A program made the translations under genes and the position numbers. This document shows, in pieces, positions 44,360-52,517 of a DNA stretch of 64,000 nt; positions within the stretch are counted from its first letter, which is position 1; each line of letters begins with the position of its first letter. This stretch comes from Candidatus Rifleibacteriota bacterium. Its GTDB lineage: Bacteria > Muiribacteriota > Ozemobacteria > Ozemobacterales > Ozemobacteraceae. The notes under the pieces were generated by a model. It was not told the DNA's origin, made no database searches, and saw only the letters and a program-made list of their open reading frames with translations. The stretch is taken from positions 27,874-91,873 of the forward strand of contig CAJOND010000017.1 in assembly GCA_905236675.1 (NCBI GenBank), written 5' to 3'.

Positions 44360-45294
44360 TGTACTTCACCTTTTGTAACATTCATAAATACTGATTCTAA
44401 ATTTTCTTCTTTAAAACCATATGAAGAAATACGCAACCCATCAGAAACCAACTTACCTACTAATTCTATTGATTGTTCTTTTGTTCCTGTATATTCAAAT
44501 TCTATAATATTACCAAAAACAGAAATTTTTGAAACCATTGGTTCCAATGAAATCTTCTTAATCAATTCTTCACTTGGCGGGTTCATTGTCTTTATTTGGA
44601 AAATAGGATTTCTACTTTTTGCCGATTCATTAACAATTTCTTCTAATTTACCAGCTTTGAGTAATTTTCCATGTTCAATAATAACGGTGGATGTGCAAAT
44701 CTCAGCGAGTTCACTAAGAATGTGAGAACTAATAAGAATACCTTTACCTTGGTCTTTAAGTATTTTTAACAAATCTCTTAGTTCTACTCTAGCTCTAGGA
44801 TCTAAACCTGCAGCAGGTTCATCCATTAAAATAAAGTCAGGATCGCTAATAAGAGCTCTAGCTATAGATACTCTTTGTTTCATCCCTTTAGATAAAGAAT
44901 CTATTGTTTTATCTCTTAAACTTGTAAGATTAGTAAATTTTTCTAATTGCAAAACGGATTTTTGTCTTATAGGGGTTTTTAAACCATAGGCAGAGGCAAA
45001 AAAATCTATGTATTCATGTACTGTCATGTCTTTGTTTGATGGTAATGAATCTGGAACATAACCTATATGTTCTCGAATTAATTCAGGATATTCTAAAATA
45101 GATATATCGTCTAATAAAATATCACCTTCGTCACAAGGTTCAATATTAGCTATTACTTTCATTGTTGTTGTTTTACCAGAACCATTTGGTCCTATGAACC
45201 CTGTTATTTCACCAGTTTCTATAGAGAAAGACAGATTATTAATTGCAGTACAATCTTTGAATTGCTTTTTCAATCTGATAACTTCTAATTTCAT
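44356..45294 (-). CDS. ABC transporter ATP-binding protein (ABC-2 exporter type)
   Basis: The 312-residue ATPase has Walker A FIGPNGSGKTTTMKVIA (near residue 34), the signature DSLSKGMKQRVSIARALI, Walker B FILMDEPAAGLDPRARVEL and the H-loop ILISSHILSELAEIC. A C-terminal extension of about 80 residues is typical of CcmA/NatA-like exporter ATPases. It powers the permease downstream. The upstream gap 45295-45486 is shared with the divergent oleD gene and holds the oleD promoter. No regulator lies beside it. Confidence 0.9.
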   Translation of the reverse strand: MKLEVIRLKKQFKDCTAINNLSFSIETGEITGFIGPNGSGKTTTMKVIANIEPCDEGDILLDDISILEYPELIREHIGYVPDSLPSNKDMTVHEYIDFFASAYGLKTPIRQKSVLQLEKFTNLTSLRDKTIDSLSKGMKQRVSIARALISDPDFILMDEPAAGLDPRARVELRDLLKILKDQGKGILISSHILSELAEICTSTVIIEHGKLLKAGKLEEIVNESAKSRNPIFQIKTMNPPSEELIKKISLEPMVSKISVFGNIIEFEYTGTKEQSIELVGKLVSDGLRISSYGFKEENLESVFMNVTKGEVQ

Positions 45295-45425
45295 TAAAAC
45301 CTCTTTATTATTCTATAATCTAAAGGAATCATTTAATTAAAGAATATATAAATAAATATAATATTAGTATTGAAAGTTTTAAAGAAAAATAATTTAAATT
45401 GGTTATTTTATTAACCTAAAAATCA

Positions 45426-45454
45426 TTACATTTATCGTTAAATTGTGATATAAT
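45426..45454 (+). promoter_or_regulatory. oleD promoter
   Basis: TTACAT (45426-45431), 17 bases, then TGATATAAT (extended -10, TATAAT at 45449-45454), with GAGG before the ATG at 45487. Confidence 0.5.
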
Positions 45455-45486
45455 CGGCATCAATAAAGAATAGCGAGGATAAAAAT

Positions 45487-46506
45487 ATGACTGAATTAAA
45501 TTCTGACAATACCGCATTAGTAACCGGTGGAAGTGGCTTTCTGGGGAGAGCAATTGTTAAAATGTTACTGAAAAAAGGTGTGAAGGTTCATATTATAAGC
45601 AGAGGGAAATATCCTGATTTAGAAGAAGCTGGGTGTAAAGTTTTTCAGGGTGAAATATCTGATAAAAATGCGGTATTAGAAGCAGCAAAAGGTTGTGATA
45701 TAGTTTTTCATACAGCAGCAAAAGCGGGAGTTGCCGAACCCTATTCTGAATATGAAAGAATTAATTATGTTGGTACAATGGCTGTAATAGATGCCTGTAA
45801 ACAATTAGGGATAACTAAACTTGTTTATACTAGTACTCCTAGTGTGGCTATTGGTTCCAAAGGTATTAAGAATGGGGATGAAAGCCTACCCTACCCTCCT
45901 AATCATACTGCTTATTATCCTAAAACAAAAACCTTAGCTGAACAAGCTGTTTTATTCGCAAATGGTCCTAAACTTTCAACAGTTGCTTTAAGACCACATC
46001 TTATGTGGGGTCCTGGTGATAATCATTTAGTTCCAAGACTAGTAAAAAAAGCTAGAGCTGGAAAAATGAAATTTGTTGGCGATGGAAAAAATATTGTAGA
46101 CACAACTTTTATTGATAATGCAGCAGAAGCACATATTTTAGCTGCTGAACATCTTTCTCCAGATGCTGCCTGTGCAGGTAAAGCCTACTTTATAACAAAT
46201 GGTGAACCAACTCCAATCAGCGAAATAACAAATAAACTAATAGCCACTGCAGGCTGTGGTCCAGTCACGGCTACAATACCTTTCAAATTAACTTATGGAA
46301 TTGGTGTAATTATTGAATGGATATATAGAACTTTCCAAATCAAAAGTGAACAGCCAATTACTCCATGGATGGCCTGTGAACTTGCTCATGACCATTGGTT
46401 TAGCATAGAAGCTGCAAAAAGAGATTTTGGGTATGTACCAAGAATTTCAATTGAAGAAGGATTAAAAATTTTAGCTGAACACTATAAGGAACATCCTATA
46501 AAGTAA
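45487..46506 (+). CDS. oleD: OleD-type NAD(P)-dependent reductase/epimerase (2-alkyl-3-ketoalkanoic acid reductase)
   Basis: The 339-residue extended SDR has the cofactor motif VTGGSGFLGRAIV (residues about 13-25), DIVFHTAAKAG and the catalytic Tyr-Lys pair Y144-x3-K148 in AYYPKTK. It also has 'VALRPHLMWGPGDNHLVPRLVKKA' and 'VDTTFIDNAAEAHILAAEHL', a pattern shared with 3-beta-hydroxysteroid dehydrogenase-like OleD. It reduces the beta-keto acid made by OleA. It stands alone on the plus strand with its own promoter, between the divergent exporter genes and the convergent oleB/oleA genes. A terminator follows. Confidence 0.88.
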   Translation: MTELNSDNTALVTGGSGFLGRAIVKMLLKKGVKVHIISRGKYPDLEEAGCKVFQGEISDKNAVLEAAKGCDIVFHTAAKAGVAEPYSEYERINYVGTMAVIDACKQLGITKLVYTSTPSVAIGSKGIKNGDESLPYPPNHTAYYPKTKTLAEQAVLFANGPKLSTVALRPHLMWGPGDNHLVPRLVKKARAGKMKFVGDGKNIVDTTFIDNAAEAHILAAEHLSPDAACAGKAYFITNGEPTPISEITNKLIATAGCGPVTATIPFKLTYGIGVIIEWIYRTFQIKSEQPITPWMACELAHDHWFSIEAAKRDFGYVPRISIEEGLKILAEHYKEHPIK

Positions 46507-46560
46507 TCTTGCTTTAATTTAGCAGAGAAAACTGAATAACAGAGATGTAATCATTTAAAT

Positions 46561-46608
46561 ATTGCCAATAAATGCTTTTGTAAAATAATATATTTATTGG
46601 TAATTTTT
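46561..46608. terminator. Terminator between convergent oleD and the secreted-protein gene
   Basis: A 13-bp stem, ATTGCCAATAAAT/ATTTATTGGTAAT (one G-T wobble), with an 18-base loop, followed by a T-run on the plus strand. Confidence 0.75.
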
Positions 46609-46651
46609 TTATAAAAAAATAAATTGATAGAAATAAGGTAATTCTATTTAT

Positions 46652-47191
46652 TTATCTTCCTTTTTTTGTTGGCCAAATACATATAATTATTGCAACGAAA
46701 ATAATTATACAAAAGAATAAAAAACCAGAATTATGAAATAAAAATGATGTAAGTCTATTACTAGAAATATGCCTTAAATTTTCTTTTTCTAATTCTTTTG
46801 GATAAAAAGAATGAATATTACAATCATATGAACCATGAAATTTACAATAGAAAATATTATGATGATCTGGAAATAATTTAGTACCAGTCGCTAAATATTT
46901 TAAATCATATTCACAATTTTCATTAACTTTAAAGAACTCATCCTTTATATATTCGTTATCTTTCAAAAATTTGATTGCGCTTTGATAATTGACAGAAGGA
47001 GAATCAGTATCAATTTGTGGAGAATGACCTTCTGAGTTATATTCGGAACCACAATCATGAAACCATTGAGTTAATTTACTCTGCATTCCATTGCAAACCT
47101 TCTCTGGAGAATGTGCTGGAGAATAAGCAAAAGCTGTAATAGGTAAAAATAATAAAAATAGAAAAAAAATTATTTTATTAATTGTTAACAT
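46652..47191 (-). CDS. Secreted and membrane-anchored protein of the C-x2-HG family, coupled to oleB
   Basis: The 179-residue protein has a signal peptide (MLTINKIIFFLFLLFLPITAFA) and a Cys-containing domain with 'CEYDLKYLATGTKLFPDHHN' and FYCKFHGSYD. A C-terminal membrane helix follows (FLFFCIIIFVAIIICIW). The domain shares its layout (NYQSAIKFLKDNEYIKDEFF, a Cys-Asp pair, then C-x2-HG) with the small lipoproteins at 462-838 and 61153-61560 and the broken copy at 34521. The start lies 14 bases inside oleB, so it should be translated from the same mRNA. It resembles in outline soluble pilin-like domains, but no prepilin cleavage site is visible. Function unknown. Confidence 0.6.
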   Translation of the reverse strand: MLTINKIIFFLFLLFLPITAFAYSPAHSPEKVCNGMQSKLTQWFHDCGSEYNSEGHSPQIDTDSPSVNYQSAIKFLKDNEYIKDEFFKVNENCEYDLKYLATGTKLFPDHHNIFYCKFHGSYDCNIHSFYPKELEKENLRHISSNRLTSFLFHNSGFLFFCIIIFVAIIICIWPTKKGR

Positions 47192-48071
47192 AAAAAAATT
47201 TTTTAACTAATTCAAAAATTTCAGAACCTGTGTCTTCTAAGGTGTAATGTCCTGCATTAAAAGTATGATATTCTGCATTTGGGAAACGGCGTTTCCATTC
47301 ATTATAAAAATATCTGTTAAAACAGAAATCTCTCCTGCCATAGCATACAATTATTGGTTTTTTCTGTAATAAAGGTAAACCAGCTTCAACTTTTTTTAAT
47401 TCATCCCAGGACCGGTCACCTTTTTGCAGAGGAATATCCAAAACAAATTCAGTAGTAGCTGTTCTATGAGAGACGCTATCGTATGGAGCTCTGAAACCAT
47501 GTCTGATTTTTCGGCTCATTCCTTTTATAGAACAAGTATGACTTGCTATAAAAGAAAATGCATTAAAATAATAATTGAATAATTCGCCTATTTTAGTATG
47601 TCTAAAAGCCCAAATAGCTGCCGGGAATGGGCTATCAGCAGGTAGTCCAAAAGCGGCAGTATTCAGTACAACAATTTTATTTATTTTATCCGGGTGACGG
47701 GTAGCATAACCAAAACCTATTGCCCCACCCCAATCATGAACAGCAAGATTCAAAGGCTCTGTTATATTAAGACTTTCTATTAATCTTTCTAAATCGTCAA
47801 TTCTTTCTTTTAGAGTAAATGAGTATTCGCCTTTTCGAGGTTTATCAGAAAGACCGCAACCTATATGGTCTGGTACAATACAACGGTAATTATCCCTAAA
47901 GGCTTTTACCATGTCTCGATATAAAAATGACCAAGTTGGATTCCCGTGCACCATTAAAAATGGAGTACCTTTGCCTTCATCTAGATAATGCTGTTTAAAA
48001 CCAGATGGTTGTGTAAAATAATTACTTTTAAATGGATATTCGTCTTTGTAAAGCTCTTTATTAAATGCCAT
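47178..48071 (-). CDS. oleB: OleB-type alpha/beta hydrolase (beta-lactone decarboxylase)
   Basis: The 297-residue protein is of the haloalkane-dehalogenase fold, with FLMVHGNPTWSFLYRDM, the nucleophile Asp113 in LAVHDWGGAIGFGYA and His275 in NAGHYTLED near the C-terminus. Residue 113 is where OleB proteins have their catalytic Asp, in a VHDWGG-type motif. OleB decarboxylates cis-beta-lactones to olefins. It starts one base downstream of oleA's stop on the minus strand and is followed by the overlapping secreted protein gene, so ispH-oleA-oleB probably form one transcript. A true dehalogenase cannot be excluded without the gene context, which here favours OleB. Confidence 0.88.
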   Translation of the reverse strand: MAFNKELYKDEYPFKSNYFTQPSGFKQHYLDEGKGTPFLMVHGNPTWSFLYRDMVKAFRDNYRCIVPDHIGCGLSDKPRKGEYSFTLKERIDDLERLIESLNITEPLNLAVHDWGGAIGFGYATRHPDKINKIVVLNTAAFGLPADSPFPAAIWAFRHTKIGELFNYYFNAFSFIASHTCSIKGMSRKIRHGFRAPYDSVSHRTATTEFVLDIPLQKGDRSWDELKKVEAGLPLLQKKPIIVCYGRRDFCFNRYFYNEWKRRFPNAEYHTFNAGHYTLEDTGSEIFELVKKFFYVNN

Positions 48072-48072
48072 A

Positions 48073-49113
48073 TTACCATTCCCAACCTAGCATCATAGAA
48101 TTAAGACCACTTCCTATACCAATGAAACCAACTTTTTGTCCATGTTCTAAAATACCACGTTCTTCTGCAATTGCAGCCGTAACAGGCAGAGAAACTGTAC
48201 CCATATTCCCTAAAAATGGAAAAGTCGAGAAATCTTTATCTAAGGTCAAGCCTAAATTATTTATGATTGCATCTCTGTTGGTAGCCGCTACCTGATGTGA
48301 AATAATTTTATCTAATTCTTCTCGAGACCATTCAAATTCTTTAAAGAAAGCATCTCCAACTTTACGAATAAGTTCGCCACCGTGTTTTAACATACCAATA
48401 GGATTAGTTTCCATCATTTGTGCAGCACGAGCAGGAATTCGTTTATCTGCACCCCATCGGCACATTGCAAAATGTTGAGGTGCACCCATTGTAATCCCAC
48501 CAACTAATCTTGGTTTATCTTGTTCATATGAGCCATCTGTTAATAAAATAGCTACAGCACCAGATCCACCTGTCATAGTTGCCATTGCTTCTCTAAAGTA
48601 TTCTGAAGTCCCCTCTTCTACCATTCTTTGAATCAATATTTGAGTAATATCTCGAGCTGTTTCACAAGCAACTACCAGACCAGCTTTTATTTGACCAAGT
48701 TCAATTCTATTTGCTACGTCTATTACTCCAGACATAGTTCCAAGACAGGCATTTGTTATATCATGAATTACCGTATCCGGTCTTACTTTTAATTCAGAAG
48801 AAACATGACAGGCTGTTGCAGGTTCAAAATTATCTCTACAAACAGCACAATATATAACAGCTCCTATATCTTCTATAGGTACATCAGATTTTGCCAAAGC
48901 TTTTTTTGCTGCTTTTGCAGCTTCAACGGCATTGATATGACCAGGTTCCCACCAACGTCGTTCTTTAACACCAGTTAAAGCTTCTAAGGTACCTATTTGA
49001 AAATGAATCTTCTGGTATAAAGGCCACAGCTGCTCTTCTATCCATCTTGAAGTTATGACTCTTTTCGGTAGTTCATAACCTATAGATTCTAAATATACTT
49101 GTGAAAATTTCAT
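48073..49113 (-). CDS. oleA: OleA-type acyl-CoA condensing enzyme (thiolase superfamily)
   Basis: The 346-residue protein is a KAS III-like thiolase with the nucleophile Cys123 in ITNACLGTMSGV. Glu97 lies 26 residues before it (in DNFEPAT), the same spacing as Glu117 and Cys143 in Xanthomonas OleA. His273 in ISHQVAATN and Asn303 in FLGNMGTVSLP complete the catalytic set with the expected spacing of 30. OleA condenses two fatty acyl-CoAs head-to-head into a beta-keto acid without an extending malonyl unit. These four residues distinguish it from FabH, which uses other partners. It lies just upstream of oleB and 71 bases after ispH. Confidence 0.92.
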   Translation of the reverse strand: MKFSQVYLESIGYELPKRVITSRWIEEQLWPLYQKIHFQIGTLEALTGVKERRWWEPGHINAVEAAKAAKKALAKSDVPIEDIGAVIYCAVCRDNFEPATACHVSSELKVRPDTVIHDITNACLGTMSGVIDVANRIELGQIKAGLVVACETARDITQILIQRMVEEGTSEYFREAMATMTGGSGAVAILLTDGSYEQDKPRLVGGITMGAPQHFAMCRWGADKRIPARAAQMMETNPIGMLKHGGELIRKVGDAFFKEFEWSREELDKIISHQVAATNRDAIINNLGLTLDKDFSTFPFLGNMGTVSLPVTAAIAEERGILEHGQKVGFIGIGSGLNSMMLGWEW

Positions 49114-49184
49114 GATTTTTGCTCTTAGTTTATAGAAAATAACAGACTAGACAATATTTTTCAAGAATTTCTTTTTTGTAAGAG

Positions 49185-50018
49185 TCAAATTTTTTCAAGA
49201 AAGTCTATTACTTTTTGAGTAATAAAATCTGGAGTTGAAGCTCCAGCGGAAACAGCTATTTGTTTGCAGTTGACAAAATCTTCAGCTTTTAGTTCAGCTT
49301 CTGTTTCAACATGTTTTGTGTTAGTGCATATTTCAGAAGCTATTTGAGCCAATCTTTTTGTATTCGCACTGGACTTGCCTCCAACTATAACAACTGCATC
49401 AGCTTTTGAAGCTAGTTCTTTAATTTCATTTTGTCTTAAAGAAGTTGCCTGACAAATAGAATTACATATAACAGATTCTTCTGCTTTTTCCTTTAAAATC
49501 TCAGATATTTTTAAATATTCATCTGCATTAAAAGTAGTTTGCGAGATAATCATTATTTTATTTTTATGAGAAACAGCTTTTGCAGCTTCTAAATTATTAA
49601 TTACCTCAAATTCTTTTGCAAAACTTTGTAAACTTAATATTTCTGGATGATCATGGTCACCTATAATGAAGATAAAATAGCCTAAATCACTGTATTTTTT
49701 TATCTGTTTCTGGCTTATTTTTACATGAGGGCATGTTGCATCAACTGTTTTCAAACCTTTATTTTCAATTTCCTTAATATTTTCCAATGGCATTCCATGT
49801 GCACGGATGATTACTGTGCCCTCTTTTATTTGTCGCCAATCTAGACTGGTTTCAACACCTTGTTGTTTTAAATAATCAATAGCTTGAGGGTTATGTATTA
49901 ATGGACCGCAGGTATATACTTTTGATTCTGAGTTAGTTGCTGTTTCAATAGCAATTTGCATTGCTCTTTTTACACCCATGCAGAAACCAGAAGTTTTAGC
50001 AAGTTTTATTATAGGCAT
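49185..50018 (-). CDS. ispH: 4-hydroxy-3-methylbut-2-enyl diphosphate reductase (IspH/LytB)
   Basis: The 277-residue protein starts MPIIKLAKTSGFCMGVKRAM, giving the first cluster cysteine C13. It has DATCPHVKISQKQIKKY (second cysteine), IIGDHDHPEILSLQSFA, SQTTFNADEYL, and ICNSICQATSLRQNEI (third cysteine region), then VVIVGGKSSANTKRLAQIA and SAGASTPDFI. It reduces HMBPP to IPP and DMAPP with an Fe-S cluster, in the MEP pathway. It is preceded by the PFK terminator and followed by oleA, so it may lead an ispH-oleA-oleB operon. Confidence 0.95.
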   Translation of the reverse strand: MPIIKLAKTSGFCMGVKRAMQIAIETATNSESKVYTCGPLIHNPQAIDYLKQQGVETSLDWRQIKEGTVIIRAHGMPLENIKEIENKGLKTVDATCPHVKISQKQIKKYSDLGYFIFIIGDHDHPEILSLQSFAKEFEVINNLEAAKAVSHKNKIMIISQTTFNADEYLKISEILKEKAEESVICNSICQATSLRQNEIKELASKADAVVIVGGKSSANTKRLAQIASEICTNTKHVETEAELKAEDFVNCKQIAVSAGASTPDFITQKVIDFLEKI

Positions 50019-50045
50019 ATGATGACTCTTAAAATACTTATAAAT

Positions 50046-50080
50046 AAAAAGACCTACTAATATACTTAGCAGGTCTTTTT
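50046..50080 (-). terminator. Terminator after the PPi-phosphofructokinase gene
   Basis: Arms AAAAAGACCT/AGGTCTTTTT with additional inner CTAA/TTAG pairing and T-runs on both sides, just downstream of the minus-strand gene ending at 50092. Confidence 0.85.
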
Positions 50081-50091
50081 ATTATTTCAAA

Positions 50092-51303
50092 TTATCTTTT
50101 AGGAACTATTGGGCACTGCAATCTTTCAAAATCAGGCATATTCTTGCCGATTAAAGGTCTTGCATAGTGTATGAAGTTAGCTGTTACATAGTTACCAGCT
50201 TTATTTATGAAATTATCTGGCATTGATTTTGTTTCTTTTGCTACATTCTTAAGATCGGTCAGAACGTAATCTACTGAATAATCACCAGTTCTTCTAATTG
50301 CTACAGAACCATCTACATCGTTCCAAATAGCAAATTGTGCAGCTCTTTCACCAACTTCTCTGGCTTCCTGCTGATCAACTTCAGAAACACAACCTAAGAA
50401 ACTTCTCTGCAAATATCCAAATGTATCAGAGCGAACACGTTTAATTTTCAATCTATCTTTGATAACTTTGCCTAATGCATCACCAAGAGCACCTGTACCA
50501 GAGAGTTGAACATTACCATGAGCGTCTTTTTCAGAATTGCCAAGAAGATTAGTAATAATTGGGTTACCCTTAGAATCTACAATTCCTTCAGAAACAGCTA
50601 TGATACAACGACCATATTTCTTAAAAGCTTCATCTACATCATTGATGAATTGTTCAGTATCAAAAGCTCTTTCAGGAACATAAATCAGATGTGGGCCGTC
50701 GTCTTCATACTTTTTGGCTAATGCAGCAGCAGCGGTTAAGAAACCAGCATTACGTCCCATTACTACGCCTATATAAACGCCGGGAAGAGAACGATTGTCG
50801 AGGTTAGCACCTGCAAATGCAGAAGCAACGAATTTAGCAGCAGAACCATAACCTGGGCAGTGGTCTGTTACACGAAGGTCGTTATCAATTGTTTTTGGTA
50901 TATGAACACATCTTAATTCGTAATCAGCTTCATTTGCATTGTCATTAACGATTCTGATTGCATCGGCTGAGTCGTTACCGCCATTATAGAAGAAATACTT
51001 AATATCGTATTTTTTACAAACTTCAAAAATCTTTTTGCAATATTCTGCATCCGGTTTATCACGAGTTGAAAGAAGAGCAGAACTTGGAGTTACAGCGACT
51101 CTTTCAAGATTATGGGTTGTAGCTTGAGTTAGATCTACAAAATCTTCTTCTATGATTCCTCTAACACCATGAATAGCGCCATAAATGCTTCCAACTTGTG
51201 GATATTTTCTAGCTTCTAATACAGCACCGACAACACTTTGATTGATTACTGCGGTTGGACCGCCACCTTGAGCGATAAGAACATTTCCAACTTTATTAGC
51301 CAT
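50092..51303 (-). CDS. pfp: Pyrophosphate-dependent 6-phosphofructokinase
   Basis: The 403-residue protein has LIAQGGGPTAVINQSVVGAV at 9-28, HGVRGIIEEDF, YNGGNDSADAIRIV and VHIPKTIDNDLRVTDHCPGYGSA-type substrate stretch, then GVVMGRNAGFLTAAAALAKK. The 'PKTIDND' and 'MGRNAGF' motifs are those of PPi-dependent enzymes; ATP enzymes instead carry 'GTIDND' or 'MGR.AG' with Gly in the PPi site. PPi-PFK saves ATP and is common in anaerobes. The start at 51303 has GGAGT upstream. A terminator follows the gene. Confidence 0.92.
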   Translation of the reverse strand: MANKVGNVLIAQGGGPTAVINQSVVGAVLEARKYPQVGSIYGAIHGVRGIIEEDFVDLTQATTHNLERVAVTPSSALLSTRDKPDAEYCKKIFEVCKKYDIKYFFYNGGNDSADAIRIVNDNANEADYELRCVHIPKTIDNDLRVTDHCPGYGSAAKFVASAFAGANLDNRSLPGVYIGVVMGRNAGFLTAAAALAKKYEDDGPHLIYVPERAFDTEQFINDVDEAFKKYGRCIIAVSEGIVDSKGNPIITNLLGNSEKDAHGNVQLSGTGALGDALGKVIKDRLKIKRVRSDTFGYLQRSFLGCVSEVDQQEAREVGERAAQFAIWNDVDGSVAIRRTGDYSVDYVLTDLKNVAKETKSMPDNFINKAGNYVTANFIHYARPLIGKNMPDFERLQCPIVPKR

Positions 51304-51370
51304 TTAAGACTCCTGTTTATTCAATTTGTTGCAAATATTATCTACTTTTTAATATTTAAGGTCAAGAATT

Positions 51371-51555
51371 TATTTAAGAATTAAGATTTAGGATTTAGGA
51401 TTGAAGATTTAAGATTTAAGATTGAAGAGAGTCATGGCGACATTCCTCAAGGAGGGCTTTAGAACACCCACTACCAATCACTAACCACAAATCACCCCAA
51501 GCTTCGCGGACTCTTCTTCCGTTCAGCTTCTCTGCTCTACAATCTCTGCTCTTAG
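51371..51555. repeat. Intergenic low-complexity repeat region
   Basis: The left half consists of tandem variants of GATTTAAGATTGAA. The middle has a more GC-rich part (CTCAAGGAGGGCTTTAG) and the right half has CACCCACTACCAATCACTAACCACAAATCACCCC and CTCTGCTCTACAATCTCTGCTC. Similar pieces recur at 52378-52460, 55905-55955, 57590-57715 and, for the right half, in the CTAAAACAAT elements. No gene is present. Confidence 0.5.
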
Positions 51556-52173
51556 TTATCTGTCATAATCTGGATCATGGTCATGTAAGTGATCCATAAT
51601 GTAAGATTTTGGTTTGCGAGTGTCTAAATATACACAATGTGGAGTTGTAGTATACCACAAACCGTCTTGGAATTTGGTTTGTCTGACATATCTGATAGTA
51701 TCAGCACCAGTGCTTCTCAAGAATAACTGACAATATTTCTTTCCTTCTCTTTCGCCTTCATCTACTAATTTGCCAATATTTAGAACGAAGTTTTCCGGAT
51801 CCATCTGATAGCTATTTTCTACGGATGTTCCTTGACAATAACTTCTAAAAATGTAGTAGTAGCTAGGATCGTTTAATCTTTCTCTAAAAGTGCTATAAAC
51901 AACAGACGATTCAATTGGGGTTTCAGAATGAAGAGCATATCTGATCATTTTGCCAGCATCAATTTTTAATTGATTATTTTTGGTCTGAACAGCTTTAGTA
52001 TAACAAAAAACACCTTTAAAAAGCATAGTTAAAGCACCCTGTGGTGTCATTGCTTCTGTCTGGTATTCTTGTTTAAATTCTGGCCAGCTAGCAGGCAATT
52101 TTGCTTCTGCAACTGAAGTTACGCATAAAGAAAATAATAAAACACTAAGAATTGTTTTAATAGACTTTTCCAT
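51556..52173 (-). CDS. Secreted protein of 205 residues, unknown
   Basis: The protein has a signal peptide (MEKSIKTILSVLLFSLCVTSVAEA) and a folded domain with several Cys and Tyr: 'LPASWPEFKQEYQTEAMTPQGALTMLFKGVFCY', 'YYYIFRSYCQGTS' and 'FLRSTGADTIRYVRQTKFQDGLWYTTTPH'. It ends in an Asp/His-rich tail (HLHDHDPDYDR) that could bind metal. GGAGCGAT lies upstream of the start. I have no confident family name. It is flanked by repeat elements and stands between PPi-PFK and cstA with no functional hint. Confidence 0.6.
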   Translation of the reverse strand: MEKSIKTILSVLLFSLCVTSVAEAKLPASWPEFKQEYQTEAMTPQGALTMLFKGVFCYTKAVQTKNNQLKIDAGKMIRYALHSETPIESSVVYSTFRERLNDPSYYYIFRSYCQGTSVENSYQMDPENFVLNIGKLVDEGEREGKKYCQLFLRSTGADTIRYVRQTKFQDGLWYTTTPHCVYLDTRKPKSYIMDHLHDHDPDYDR

Positions 52174-52517
52174 AAAATCGCTCCTAATCGAATTTTAGTT
52201 ATTATGAAACATTTTATAATATAAAGCAAGATTTTTATAAATTTAGCAGTGAAAATGCATAGTTTTATATAAATAAAGTATTACTATAATTATAATTTAT
52301 ATTTATAGCAACTTCTAGAGTTTGTCCAAAAACTTGGTTTTTAAGTCTAAATTTAAAACAGCATTCAGTGGTTTTCCAATCTAAATTCTTCAATCTTCTA
52401 TCTTATATCTCGGTCATCAATCATCAGTTTTCAATCTTTAATCTTCTTTCTTGATAACTCATAGAATTAGGTTTATTATAATTCAAAATTTTTAATAAGA
52501 TAAAATGGAAGTAACAT
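52174..52517. other. Gap before cstA with a low-complexity repeat
   Basis: The 344-base gap holds no gene. The stretch 52378-52460 repeats the AATCTTCAATCTTCTATCTTATATC type. ATGGAAGTAAC lies just before the cstA start. Confidence 0.4.

Noticed and set aside
49185..51303. ATP-dependent phosphofructokinase
   Set aside because: The PKTIDND and MGRNAGF motifs indicate the PPi-dependent group.
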